Source: Cyanophora paradoxa (lineage: Eukaryota > Glaucocystophyceae > Cyanophorales > Cyanophoraceae). Taken from it: a stretch of DNA of 64,000 nucleotides. Numbering within the stretch: the stretch's first letter is position 1; every line of letters starts with the position of its first letter. Below are positions 21,584 to 32,432 of the stretch, in pieces. A model generated the notes under the pieces. The model did no database searches, was not told the DNA's origin, and saw only the letters and a list, made by a program, of their open reading frames with translations. The translations under genes and the position numbers were made by a program. Location of the stretch: NCBI GenBank assembly GCA_004431415.1, contig QPMI01000508.1, positions 62,001-126,000 on the forward strand, in the 5' to 3' direction.

Positions 21584-24415
21584 TTACTTGCAGAGGACCT
21601 CGTTGTAGTACCTGCCCGGCGGGTCAGGGAGGGCCAGAGGGGCGGGGGCGGGGCCGGGGCGGGGGGCACCAGGAGCCGCCGATGAACTCGAGGACGAGGG
21701 ACTGGGGCGGGATGAGCTTGGCGGACATGGGCAGGAAGTCCTTGAGGTAGTCGAGGACGATGCGGGCCTGGCCGTAGTACTCCTTCGAGTCGACCGGGAT
21801 GGAGTGCAGCAGGGGCTCCACGAAGGTCTTCATGATGTTGACCTCGTAGGGGTGGCCCGAGTTGAAGACGGCGTCCGCGTTGTTCTGGTTCGGGAAGATG
21901 TACGCCACCTCGCCGTGCCGCACCGCCGGCCACATCTGCCCCCGCGCACCCACGCTCGGCCCGGCCCGCCCGGCTGCGAGGCGCGGGGCGGGGCGGGGCG
22001 GGCCTGGAGGGTCTTGAGGGCCGAGTGGCCGCGGGTGAGGTAGTCGCGGACCATGCGCCGCACCAGCCGCAGGCTCGTGTTGCCGACCTGCCCGCCCCGG
22101 CTCGCCCGGCGGCGGCGCAGGGGCCGGGCGGGGCGGGGCGGGGCGCGCCTGGTTGAGGTCGTCGATGGAGAGCGGGAGCATGGGCGAGATCATGATCCTG
22201 CGCCGCCCGCCCGCCGTCAGCGGGGGCCGGCCCCGGGCGGGGGGGCGCGGGGCGGGCGCACATGAACTTCTGGTTGCGGGGGATCTTCTCGGTCATCTTC
22301 TCGTTCAGGCAGTGGATGCCCTCCATGATCTACCGCCCAGGCCCCCGTGAGCGAGGAGCGTCGGCAGGACGGGGTCGGGGCCGGGGGCGGGGCGCACGAC
22401 GATGCCGCCCTCCGGCAGCTTCACTGCGCGGGGGCGAAGGCGCGCGCGCACGCGTCGGCGCCCGCTCGATGGGGGGTGCGGGGCGGGAGCGGGGCGCACT
22501 CTTGCGGCCGGTGGGGAGGGGCCGCTGGGTGTGGAAGTCGTAGCGGGGGCACTCAGTCTCGCGCCCGGCGAAGAGGTCGATCAGGTTCTGGTTCAGCGTC
22601 TCCGTGTTCAGCGCCTCGATCCGCTCGTAGTCGCGGTTGCCCTGCGGCCCCCCGCACGCCGCGCTCGGCCCGGCGCCCCCGGGGCGGGGGCGGGGCGGGG
22701 CGGGGCGGGGCGGACCTTGGCGTCGAGGGGCACCTTCTCGGGGCCGTTGTAGTAGTCGTCGACGGAGATGGTGACGGGCTTGAGGCCGAGGGTGCGGAGC
22801 TGCACGGTGAGGCGGTGCGCGAAGGTCGTCTTGCACGAGCTCGAGGGCCCCGCGATGAGGATGAGCTTCATGTCGCCCCCGCGCTTCGCGATGCGGTCCG
22901 CCAGCTCCACGAACTGCTTGTCGTGGTACGCCTCCGTCAGCTGGATGACGTCCTGCGCCCCGGCCGCGCACGTCAGGCCCCGCGGCGGGGCGGGGCGGGC
23001 CGGGCGGCGGCGGCGGACCTTGGTGCGGCCCTCGAGGATGCTCTGGTTGATGGCGCCAACAGAGTTGAGGCCGATGGTCGACGCCCTGCGCGGCCCCGCC
23101 TCGGCGCGAGGGCCGGCGGGGCGGGGCGGGGCGGGGCGGACCAGGAGCGCATGGCGTTGTAGGCGCCGGTGAGGTTCGGCTCGTCCTTGAAGGCCGCGAC
23201 CTTGCCGTCGGCGAGGGGGTACCGCAGCAGCAGGCCCTTGTCGTACGTCTGCAGCTCGAAGTTGTCGAGGCCGGCGGTGGAGCCCACCAGCGGCGACCGC
23301 GCCAGGTCCCTGCGCCCCGCGTCGGCCGGCGCCCGGCCCCGGGCGGGGCGCGGGGGGCGGACATGTAGTCGCCGAGCTTGTGGACGGTGATGAGCGGGTC
23401 GGTGCGCGACTTGAGCAGCAGCGCCGAGTACGTCTTGTTCGCCTTCGTGAAGTACTGCCAGCCGTCCGCCACGTCGGCGGCGGCGCAGCAAGGCGGGCCG
23501 GCGGCGGGCCGGGCGGCGAACGGGGCGCACGTCCATGGCCTCGGCGTAGGTGATGGTCTCACGGGTGATGTGCAGGTTCGCCGCGACCGCCTCCTTCATC
23601 GCCTTGGTGAGGGCCGCCACCGTGTCCGCCGCCACCGCCTTGCCGTCGAGCTCGATGTAGTACGCCGAGCCCAGCGCGTTCTGCACGTGCACAGACGCGC
23701 CCTGCGGGAGGGGCTCGCGCGCCTGCCCCGTTCCGTGCGAATACAAGTCCTGACGCACGGGGCGGAGCTTGGAGTACGCGTACGCGAGGAGGAACACGAG
23801 CGACTTCTTGTACACGAGCACGCCCTCCGTCGAGTGCAGTGTCACCGGCTCTGCGGCCCCATCGCCTCAGCGACGAGGCCAAAAGAGAAATATCGACGCA
23901 GAACCCACCCAGGTGCGCCTTGTTGCCCTCAATCACCGACTGAACGCCGGCGAGCTGAGCGGGAACTTGTGAGATCGGGTGAGAACGGCTGAAAACGAAG
24001 GGGGGGAGCGGAAAAGAGCTATACAAGAAGCTATATCGGCGGATTGACGGTGAAAAACGAGTCGGGAGTTCGCTAACGCATACCGCGAGATCTTCGCGGG
24101 ATGAAACGTCGTCTCCCCGCTAAGCGGATCGGGAGATCGGGGCTAGAGCAAAGAAACGCGATTAAACGACCAATTAGGACTCGGAAACATCCCTGGTGAG
24201 CCCCAGGGGCCCCGCTGGAGGCTGCACGGCGAGGGCAAGACATTCGGGGGGGTGACACAGGCCCTAGCGCGTGCGCGTGAGCATAGAGAACTCGCCTCAT
24301 GATTGAGCTTGACGGCCAGAGCGCCCTTGAACGCGTCGAGGTTGGCGATAACGTCCTTGACGGAGTGCGAGGACGACTCAATGACGTTGCCGGTGGAGAG
24401 GGTGATGGCGACCAT
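21584..24415 (-). CDS. Uridine kinase-family nucleoside kinase with N-terminal TGS/tRNA-synthetase-like region
   Basis: Multi-exon gene starting MVAITLSTGNVIESSSHSVK (TGS-like beta-grasp), spliced through SVIEGNKAHL and EPVTLHSTEGVLVYKKSLVF (the HxxxG lead-in of the synthetase-like second domain), then LGSAYYIELDGKAVAADTVA and ITRETITYAEAMD, YPLADGKVAAFKDEPNLTGA, and the kinase domain LILIAGPSSSCKTTFAHRLT, KPVTISVDDYYNGPEKVPLD and NRDYERIEALNTETLNQNLI. The C-terminal part includes RRMVRDYLTRGHSALKTLQ and AYIFPNQNNADAVFNSGHPY, ending near YYNEVLCK. This arrangement matches bacterial and protist nucleoside (uridine/cytidine) kinases with an N-terminal synthetase-like extension. The P-loop reads GPSSSCKT where family members have GPSSSGKT. 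Several donors are GC, one as GAG|GCGAGT. Substrate not proven. Confidence 0.85.
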
Positions 24416-24609
24416 TGTGAACGAACAACGAACTGCAACGATCGATCGGATCGACTGGCGAGGCCCGCGCGCAGCGACTTCGCGGCACCTACACGCGCGC
24501 ACCTGGCTCTCCTGTGACACCGTACCCCTAGCGGGGATTGAAAGGGGCAGCCATGCGCAGCAGCCCGCAGCCTTGCCGAGGCCGCCTCTAGCTGCGCTAT
24601 CGCTTCTCT

Positions 24610-24616
24610 TATATAA
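24610..24616 (+). promoter_or_regulatory. TATA-like element TATATAA
   Basis: TATATAA within TTATATAATTAG, ending 13 bp upstream of the ATG at 24630. It lies in a 214-bp divergent promoter between the nucleoside kinase and the small Cys-rich protein. The spacing implies a very short 5' UTR or a transcription start near the ATG. Confidence 0.45.
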
Positions 24617-24629
24617 TTAGCTTTAGCGG

Positions 24630-24961
24630 ATGGCCTCGATATCAAGCGCCGGCAGCGGCAGCGAACCTGGCGAGGAGAGGGAGGAGCGCAACGTTAACGA
24701 GCTGAGCTGCGCTGTCTGCTGTCTTGTCATGCGCGACCCGGTGCGCAATAATGTGCGCGTGCATTGTCCGCGCTGATTGATGCGCATGCGGTTCACACGT
24801 CGACGGTGCTGGGGTGCGCCGCGCGCGGAGCACGCGCTGTGCAAATTCAGTGCAATTTGCAAGACGTGTGCGAAGCTGCTGGCGCGAAAAGCGGGCTACC
24901 ACTCGAACACGAGCAAAAGAAGGCGCAGGTCGACCGCGAGGTCGTCGACTTCGAATTCTAG
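24630..24961 (+). CDS. Small Cys-rich (RING/U-box-like?) protein
   Basis: Begins MASISSAGSGSEPGEEREER followed by NVNELSCAVCCLVMRDPV, where C-x2-C and DPV recall the first loop of RING/U-box domains. A donor gtgcgc follows. The last exon is read as ending EQKKAQVDREVVDFEF and TAG (24959-24961); a middle block in another frame contains LCKFSAICKTCAKLL, giving further Cys. The protein would be only about 70-90 residues. Family assignment is tentative and the intron boundaries are not fixed. Confidence 0.4.
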
Positions 24962-25140
24962 CTCTTTAATTTCGGCCGGCAGTACTAGTTCGCGACAGCC
25001 GCCGCATCAACGCGCTCCGGGTGCAGTGCGCACGCTTGCTTTCAATCGCGCTCTTATGGTTGCAGCTGAAACCCTGCCGCCACCGCACAGCTGCCGCTTC
25101 CAGGCGAAGGGCTGCGAGTCACTAGTAGAATGGGGTAGGA

Positions 25141-25265
25141 ACTGACACTATCCGGACAGCACCCTGACAATATTTATATTATAAGATTTTTAGCATTTCG
25201 CCTGCAACTGACATTATCCTGACATTGTCAGGATACTGCAACTGATATCAGGATACTGTCTAAAT
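25141..25265. repeat. Cluster of ACTGACA / TATCCTGACA repeats with inverted copies
   Basis: ctgacattatcctgacattgtcaggata contains direct copies of CCTGACA-like words and an inverted copy (TGTCAGGATA), then a further TATCAGGATACTGTC. The segment is AT-rich and can form cruciform or stem-loop structures 3' of the small Cys-rich gene. Confidence 0.6.
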
Positions 25266-25324
25266 AGTACTGCGCCCGCCGCGAGCGCCCGCGCCGACTC
25301 CCGTCCGCCCGACTCCCGCCGACT

Positions 25325-25351
25325 CCCCCCCCCCCCCCCCCCCCCCCCCCC
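25325..25351 (+). repeat. Homopolymer run of 27 C in a C-rich tract
   Basis: Part of a roughly 110-base polypyrimidine tract (25310-25420) in the intergenic region before the coilin stop codon. Confidence 0.9.
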
Positions 25352-25505
25352 GGCCCCCCCCCTCATCCCTGGTCCTCTCCCTCCCCCCGCCCCCCTCCCC
25401 CCCTCCCCCCCCCCTCCCTTCTCGAGCTCAGTCCAGCTTCAAGCTGTGAGCTGCAAGCTGTGACAGGGAGCCGGGTGGGCAAGGCCGGTGCTGCGTGGGG
25501 CCTGG

Positions 25506-28319
25506 CTACGGGGCGGGGAGGGCGCGCAGGTCCATCATCTCGCTGTACTGCGCCTCGTACTCCTGCGCACGCGGCGGCCGCGTCGGCGTGTGCGGGGCGG
25601 GGCGGGGCGGGGCGGGCGGCGCGCCTCGAGCGGGGGCGCCTCCTCGTCCTCCTCCACCTCCTCCCCGCGCGCCTCCGCCTCGGCCTGCCCCGGCGTCAGG
25701 CGGGGTGCGGAGCCGGGCCGGGACGGGACGGGTGGGGGGCGGGCCTTGGTGCGGGCCCAGTCGGCGGCCCAGCGGCGGAGGAGGGCGGCCTCGGGGTCGG
25801 TGACGCGAAGGAGGACGCGGTTCGCCGCCACGTCCAGCCCGCACACCACCCGCTCCTGCTGCCCCGGCCCCGCCCCCTCGCCTCTGCTTTGCCCGGCGCC
25901 CGGCGTCGCCGGGGGGGCACCTTGTAGGGGGAGACGACGGGCTGCCAGGTCTTGCGGTCGAGCTCCACCATCCGGAACGCGATCAGGTCCCCCCGCTGCC
26001 CGCCCCGTCGGGCGGCGCCCCACGGCGAGCCCGGCGGGGCGGGAGGGGCGGCGCGCACGGCGGGGGGCGCGGTGAGGAGCGGCAGTGCCTCGTAGTCGCG
26101 CGGCGGCAGCTCCGGCGGCGGCGGCTGCCGCACCTTCGCCGCCTCCTCCGCCTCCGCCTCCTCCTCCTCCCAGCCCCGCCGGCCCCCGCCGCTCCGCCGG
26201 CCCTGGCCCTGGCCCCCGCCGCCCCGCCCTCCGCCCCGCCCGCGGCCGCCGCTCTGCCGCGGCTCGCGCGCCTGCTGCTGCGGCTGCTCGCGCTGCTGCG
26301 GCTGCTGCGGCTGCTGCGCCTGCTGCGGCTGGCCTGCGGCTCGGCCTGCGGCTGCGCCGGGCCCGGCGCCGCCTTCGCCGCGGCGTCGTCGTACCCCAGT
26401 TGAACTCGTACACGCCGCCGTGCCGCGTCCGGCCCCGCGTCCCACCGCGGCCCCGGCCCCGGCCCTCCCGCCCGCCCGCCCGCCCGCCCGCCGGCTCTGC
26501 GCGCTGCGATGAGCGCGGGCCCGCGAGCCGGCGGGGGGTAGGGGCGCACGGGTGCGAGGGGCGACGGGCTCCACGCCGGGCGCGGCGGCGGCGGCGGCGG
26601 CGGCGGCTGCCGCGAGGTCGGAGACGCCGGCGGGTCCCATGGGCCCGTCCAAAGCGCGCCCCGCCGAGGCGGCGCCCGCCGGCGGGGCCGGCGCCTCCTT
26701 CTCGCCGCCGCCGTCGTCGAAGCGGAAGTGGCCGCGCGCCGCCGCCTCGCCGGCTGTGCAGCGTTGGGCTCGGCGGCAAGGGGCGGGGCGAGGGGGTGCG
26801 GGGCGGGGCGGGCGCACCGGGGAGGAGGACGGCGGGGCGCGGGGAGGCGACGAGGTGCTCGCGGGGCACGAGCGGCACGGCGCGCTGCTGCTGCCGCCGC
26901 TTGTGCTGGTTCTCCGCCTTCCGATCCTCCCCGCTCCCGGGCCCGCCGACGCCCGGCCCGCCCGCCCCGTCTCCGCCCCGGAGACGCTCGCCCGCGCCCC
27001 TGCTCCGACTTGCGCACCCGCCGATTCATCCGCCGCCGCGCGCTGCGGGACATCTGCGGCGGGGTCACGCCGCTCCCGCGCGGGGCGGCCGGGCGGGCGG
27101 GGCGCGCCTTGTCCGAGGAGCGCGGCGGGCGCGGCTCCTGCTTCTCCTTCGCCGGCGTCTTCGCGTCAGCCGCCCCGCCCGCCCGCGCCTTCGGCGCAGC
27201 CTTCTCCTCCTCCTCGCTGCTCTCCTCGCTGCTCTCCTCCTCGCTGCTCTCCTCCTCGCTGCTGCTTTCCTGCGCCTTGGCGGCGGCATTCGCCGGCGCC
27301 GCGGCGCCCTTGGCGGCGGCCGGCGCTGCCGGAGCGTCAGCAGCGCCGGCCGCCCCCGCCGGTGCGGAGCTCGGGCGGCACCGGCGGCGGGAGCGGGCTT
27401 GGCGGGCTTGGCGGGCTTGGGGAGGGCGGGGGCGCGCGCGGCGGCCTCCACGACGGCCGCGATGCGCCGCCTCCGCTCCTCGCCCGAGCCCTCCCCCTCC
27501 TCCTCGCTGCTGCTGCTGCTGCTCTCCTCCTCGGAAGACTCCGCGTCGGCCTTCTTCTTAGTCTCCCCGTCCGTCCGAGACTTCGCCGCGCCCGCCGCCC
27601 GCTTCGCCTCCTCCCGCTGCGGCCGCGGCCCGCGCGTGGGCTTCCGGCGCTGGCGCGCAGGAGACGCGTCACGCACCGGCCTCGCGGCGGACGGTGCGGT
27701 CGGCGCCGGAGCCTCCTCTTCCTTTGCGGGCTCATCCTCCGCGCGTTGCCGCTTGCCGCTCGCCGCCGCTGGCAGAGTAGCGAGCGTCGGCGATGGGCGC
27801 TGGTGGCCGGCAGGGCGCGCGCACCGGAGCTCGACGAGGCGCGGGCCGCGCCCTCGCTCGAGCGCGCGCGCTTGCGGCCCGCAACGCGCCCCTGATCCTC
27901 CTGCTCCTCCTGCTCGTCCTCGTCCGCGGCCTCCGCGGGGAGCGACCAGCGGGCCTTGCGCTCGCGCGGCTTTACCCTGCCGAGCGCGCCTGTCAGCGCG
28001 ACGGGTGCGGAAGCGCATTGAATGGAGGCGGTCACCAGACGACATCCTCGTCGCGCAGCACGGCGATCTCCTCGGTCGGCGGCAGCGCGAAGCTATCCAC
28101 CGTCTCGAGCAGCAGGCCATGCCGCGCGTACTGAGCGAGCCCGAACCGCTGGACCAGCAGCACCGCGAGGTCGCTCACGTAGCGCAACGAGTCCGGCACG
28201 CTCAACAAGCATCTGCAGCGGGGTGAGGCCGCGATCGGACCGCGGCTGCGCGGCGGATATGCGCACCGTTGGAACTCATTGAGCGGGAAAACCGCGTCGA
28301 AGACGAGCCTGAGCCGCAT
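25506..28319 (-). CDS. COIL: Coilin
   Basis: Scaffold of Cajal bodies. The N-terminal ubiquitin-like domain is clear: MRLRLVFDAVFPLNEFQ, spliced to SVPDSLRYVSDLAVLLVQRF, LLLETVDSFALPPTEEIAVL and RDEDVV. The middle is basic and Ser/Glu-rich (GRKRARSSEGAARASSSS, ESSEEESSSSSSEEEGEGSG), typical of the disordered coilin core. An RG box follows ([20 protein letters not shown]). The C-terminal Tudor-like domain has PPRDYEALPLLTAPP, GDLIAFRMVELDRKTWQPVV and VVCGLDVAANRVLLRVTDPE, then AQEYEAQYSEMMDLRALPAP before the stop. Domain order and the D-Y-x-x-L-P-L signature match plant and animal coilin. One donor is GC (ACCAAG|GCCCGCC near 25745), with CTGAC in its 3' half. Predicted length is several hundred residues; exact exon limits in the low-complexity part are uncertain. 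Confidence 0.88.
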
Positions 28320-29620
28320 CTCGCGCCGGCGCCAGCAACCTGCGTCGAAGTTCTCAGCGAGCGTCGCGGGGCCGTCAGTGAACGAAGACTACGAACCAGA
28401 AGCGCGCAAATGTGGAGCCTGAGCTGCTACAACCAAGGCCCGCCGCGCCTAGAGTCGCGGCGAGGCAGCAGAGCACGCTATACCCCTCTACCTCTTCGGC
28501 GGCGGGAAGTTCGGCCGAAGCCGGGCGCCAGCGACCCCGCGAGCACAGCATGGAGGCCGAAGCCAGCGACCCGCGAGCACAGCATGGAGCGCAGCGCGTA
28601 ATACAGCGCGGAACTGCTTCGCTTCGCTCCTCCAGCAGCTGCTGCGAGACGCCTCAAGCGCGGCGTGTCAAGTCTCAGCAATGCAATTTTCAGTCGGTTC
28701 AGAGACCTGCTCGCGACCAGGATCGTCGAGCAGCGCTGCCAGCGCCATCGATATCGCCGCACGCCGCGTCGGCCGAGCGAGACCAGGCGCTTAGTGCGAG
28801 CGCGCGTCTAGTTCTTTATGGGAACCAGTGTTAGTTTAGGGCGGAAATCGGCCTCGCTGCCGTCTCGTGACGCTCGAACTCGACCTCGAGCTCGCGGGGG
28901 TCCGCATTCGTTAAACGTTCAGTAAGGCCCGGGGCCCGGCGGACCGGCGCAGGCGAAGGTCCGACCCTGCGCGCTTCGAGATTCGGATACCTGCTTACTA
29001 TCACTCGCAGCGATGCCTGCGTTTCTGTGCGACTGGGGCCGGTCGTGTCGGCCGCCTTGGTGTGAGCCCGGTCTTCGGAGCACCCCGCCGGGCCTCGGGG
29101 CGCAAGCCCGAAGCGTAAGCAGCGTCCTGTCAGCTGGAAGCAGCGATGCGATTTCCAGCAGAGCACGAACAGGGCGCCAGCAGCGCTTGCTCCACGCCAG
29201 CGTGTCTCGCAGCCGCAGCGGACCGGTCAAACTTGGGTTTCAGGCGAGCAACCAGCCGAGCATCCTGCCACTGGGGCCATCGGACAACAATACTCTGAGC
29301 TCACGATGCTCTTGTGACTTGCGGTGCCCGGGCGATTTCGCGGCCTGGCTGGGCTTCGAAGTCCGGTTCCGGTTCGCAATTTCGCTGCCTCGAGCCGTGG
29401 CGCCGGGACTTGCGCTGAGCTCAGTTTTAGACTACTCAGTGATACGCATGCGTGCGGTACGCGGAACCGAAGGCCTCCCGCGCTTGCCATCGGCGGAAAC
29501 TGGACCCGCGGCGCTCAGTGCGCTCTCTCCTATCTTTGGCGCTGCATTTTACGCAAGCTTATCGTGCCGCAGATTGCCTGGAATCTGCATTCGTTTTGAA
29601 GGGCGGGCGGGCAGGGCGCC
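28320..29620. other. Long region without a supported gene
   Basis: About 1.3 kb of mixed composition upstream of coilin. Open frames occur on both strands, but no chain of exons with family resemblance could be built. A direct repeat is present at about 28528-28590: two imperfect copies of ccagcgaccc(c)gcgagcacagcatgga. It may hold the coilin promoter and the 5' exons of the next plus-strand gene. Confidence 0.4.
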
Positions 29621-29639
29621 GCCGTGCGGGCCCCCCCCG

Positions 29640-32106
29640 GTCATCGGTGGCGTGCGCCAGTACGGGGACGCCGGCAGCGTGGCGCCCGAGCAGAGCCTCC
29701 CTCCCAGCCGGCCGCCGCCGCAGCAGCAGCCAGCCGGTGGCCACGGGCCAGCGGGTGGCAGGGCTGCCGGCCGCATCCGCGGAGCGGAGGCCGCTGCCCG
29801 TGGCGGCGGCGGAGACAGGGGCGGCGTTGGCGGAGGGGCGGCGGGGAGGCGGCGGGCCGGGCGGCGGCCCCGGCTGGAACTCGGGCGACGCGTTCTGGGG
29901 CGGGGCCGGCCCCGGCGAGCCCGGCGGCGGCGGCGACGAGGAGGAGGAGGAGACGGAGCGCGGCGCCTCTCCTCTCGGCCGCGCGGGCGGCGGCGCACGG
30001 GTCTGGGGCGGGTCGGCGGGACGCCAGGCGATGGGAAGCCCCGGCTCGGCGTCGCCGCGCTGGTGCGGTTCCTGGGCGGGCTGGGCGGGGACGCCTGCGC
30101 CGCCCTCCTCCGCGCCCTCCGCTGGCTGCCCGCCGCCTTCAGTGCGCCCCGCCCCGCCCCGCGCCCCCACCGCGCCCGCCCCGCCCGACGCGTCCTCCTC
30201 GCAGCGACTTCGTGATCCGGCCGTACCGGCGGCCGCTGCGGCGGGGGCCGGGGCGGTCCTGCTGGAGGGGCCGGCGGGGGCGCTGGCGGGGAGAGCTGGT
30301 GCGCGCTGCCGGACTACCGGGTGCGGCCGGCCTCGCCCCTCCACCTCCTCGACCTCGCCCTCGCCGCCCTCGCCCGCGCCTTCCGCGTCGGCCTCGAGTG
30401 CGCCGCCCACGCCCCCGTCCCGCACGCCCCGCGGCGCACGACCCCGCGGCGCAGGCTGCACGAGGAGGGCGTGCGGGTGAGCCTCGCGGCGCTGGGCGTC
30501 GAGCTGGAGCTGGAGCTCTGCCTCCCGGGCCTCCCCGCCGCCGCCGCCGCCGCCGCCCGCGCCCTCGACCTCCTCGCCGCCGCCGCCGCCCTCTCCCTCC
30601 GCCTCCCGCTCGCCCTCGCCGGCGCCCTCGGCGTCCTCCTCGCCCCGGTCCTCCGGCAGTCGGCCGCCGCCCTCGCCTCCCCCTCCGCCGCATCGGCCTC
30701 GCCGGCCCGCCTCGGCCCTCGCCTCGGGCCTCGGCCGGGCGGCGCAGGCAGCCGCCGGGGCGGCGTCGGGCGCCCTGGCGCGGCTCCTCCGGGCCCTCTT
30801 GGGAGCCCTCGCGCCCCTGCCCTCGGCCCCTCTGCGGCGCCGCGTGCGCGCCCCTGCGCGCCGCGCTCCGCTTCTTCGGCGTCGGACCCCGGGGCCCGCC
30901 CGACGTCGCCGCCTGGATCGTCGGGTGCGCTTCCCTCCGTCCGGTCGCCCCCGCTCGGCCCTCACGCCGCCCAGGCGCCCGCCGGCCCCCGCGGGGCGCG
31001 TCCCGCCCTTCGGCCCCTTCGGGCACGCCGCCCGCCCCCGCCGCGACGCCGCGACCGCCGAGTCAGCCGGCCGCCGCTCCCCGCCCCGAGCCTGCCGCTC
31101 TGGGGCTGACGGAGTGGCGGGGCCAGGGACCGGGTGGCGCGCGCCGTCGCCTGCGTGGCGGAGTTCCTCGCCGACCCGCGCCGCGACTGCGCCGGGCCCC
31201 CGCCCTTCTCCGCCGGCATGGGCGCCGCCTCGGCGGCCGCGAACCGGGTGCACGGGTGGCGGCCGGACGGCTCGCTGGGGGCCCTCGCGATGGCCTGCAC
31301 CTGCTGGACTCGGCGGCGGCGGGGCCGGCGAGGCGGAGCGGGCCCTGGAGCGCGACCTCCAGCTCCGCCTCGCCTTCCTCCTCCGCACCTCGCCCCCGCC
31401 GCCACCGCCGCCGCCGGCGGGTGCGAGGGCCCCGCCGCCTGCGCCCGGACGGGGCGAGGTGGACGTGGACGCCGGGGCGCGGCTCGTGACGGCCGGCGAC
31501 GTGGCGGCGCTGCTCGCCGAACTCCGCCGGCCCCGCCCCGGCGCCGCCGCCCCGCCCCGCGTCCGCCGCCTCGCCGCCCACTTCGCCGACGCGGCGGCGC
31601 TGGCGGCGGCGCTTCGGGCCCCGGCCTCCAGGAGCTCCTCCTCAAGGCCCGCTCCCGCCCCGCCGCCCTCGACGGCCTCCGCGCCCGCCACCCGCCCCCG
31701 CCGGGCCGGTGGCGGGGGCTGGGGCCGGGCGGGACCTGCGGCGGGTGCTGGTGCTGGCGCCGGGGGCGGCGGTGCGGGCGAGCCACGTCCGCGCCCTCCG
31801 CTCCCTCCCCTCCTTCACCGAGCTCCTCACCGGCCGCCCCGTCCGCGCCCCCCCGGCCCCTCCCCCCTCGCCCCGCCCCTCTGACGGGGGCCCTCAGGCG
31901 CGCGCCGCAGCCCGGGCCGACGCCCCGCCGGCCCTCCCCTCCCGGGGCCCCTTCTCCGCCCGCGGATGGTACCGGTGCGGACCCTCTGGCCTGCCCCGGG
32001 CACTCCGTCGCGCTCCCTTCACGATCGCTGTGCCGGCCACTGACTGAGAGGCAGCGGGGTCTACGGGCTGCCCCCCGCCGCAGGCGACCACGAGACCGGC
32101 GCGTAG
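29640..32106 (+). CDS. Unrecognised protein with Gly/Glu-rich N-region and hydrophobic helices
   Basis: No family recognised. Plus-strand coding is supported by gtgcg...gcag introns and by exon-like blocks: GPGWNSGDAFWGGAGPGEPG with GGGDEEEEETER, LVRFLGGLGGDACAALLRAL with RWLPAAF, CALPDYRVRPASPLHLLDLA with LAALARAFRVGLECA, VSLAALGVELELELCLPGLP, LRLPLALAGALGVLLAPVLR, EAERALERDLQLRLAFLLRT, EVDVDAGARLVTAGDVAALL and RDLRRVLVLAPGAAVRASHV. The stop is either at 32047 in an unspliced frame, or at 32106 after a gtgcgg...ggcag intron giving GVYGLPPAAGDHETGA. The start codon was not found and may lie upstream. Alternating hydrophobic and charged blocks suggest a membrane-associated helical protein. A long antisense open frame exists but has no splice signals. 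Confidence 0.4.
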
Positions 32107-32432
32107 ATGCTGCTTCTCAGTGATCTCTCTTTGATAGACAGGCGGGCCGGGAGGGCGAGCTCGAGAGCGTGGAGCGACCACGACTCTCGCCCTCGCCGCC
32201 GGCCGCGGCCAGCGCTAGCGCTAGCTGCAGGGCCGGCCACGCCTGCCGGATCGAATTCGTTGCTGGCTTCAAGGGCTTGCAATTGATATATCATAGTAGT
32301 AAATATCTATCGATATCGATATCGCCGCCGGCGCCAGCTGCAACTGCGCATGCGCTCGATCTCGCCCCGCGCGCTGGCGCGATATCGCGCGATATTTGAT
32401 CCGGCCGGGGCACCTGTACCCGTCACAGCCAA
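32107..32432. other. Promoter region of the AAA ATPase gene
   Basis: AT-rich segment around 32280-32325 with ATCGATATCGATATCG, a nested palindrome, and tatatcatagtagtaaatatc. No coding block. It lies between the preceding stop and the ATG at 32433. Confidence 0.45.

Noticed and set aside
25141-25265. Short repeats resembling a CRISPR array
   Set aside because: Copies are irregular, of both orientations, without constant spacers, and the genome is eukaryotic.
26085-28226. Plus-strand open frame of about 700 codons over coilin
   Set aside because: Antisense of the coilin low-complexity region; the N- and C-terminal coilin signatures on the minus strand are decisive.
29559-31691. Minus-strand open frame of about 700 codons
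   Set aside because: Antisense to plus-strand exons; it is the complement of GC-rich codons and shows no acceptor/donor pattern or recognisable motif.
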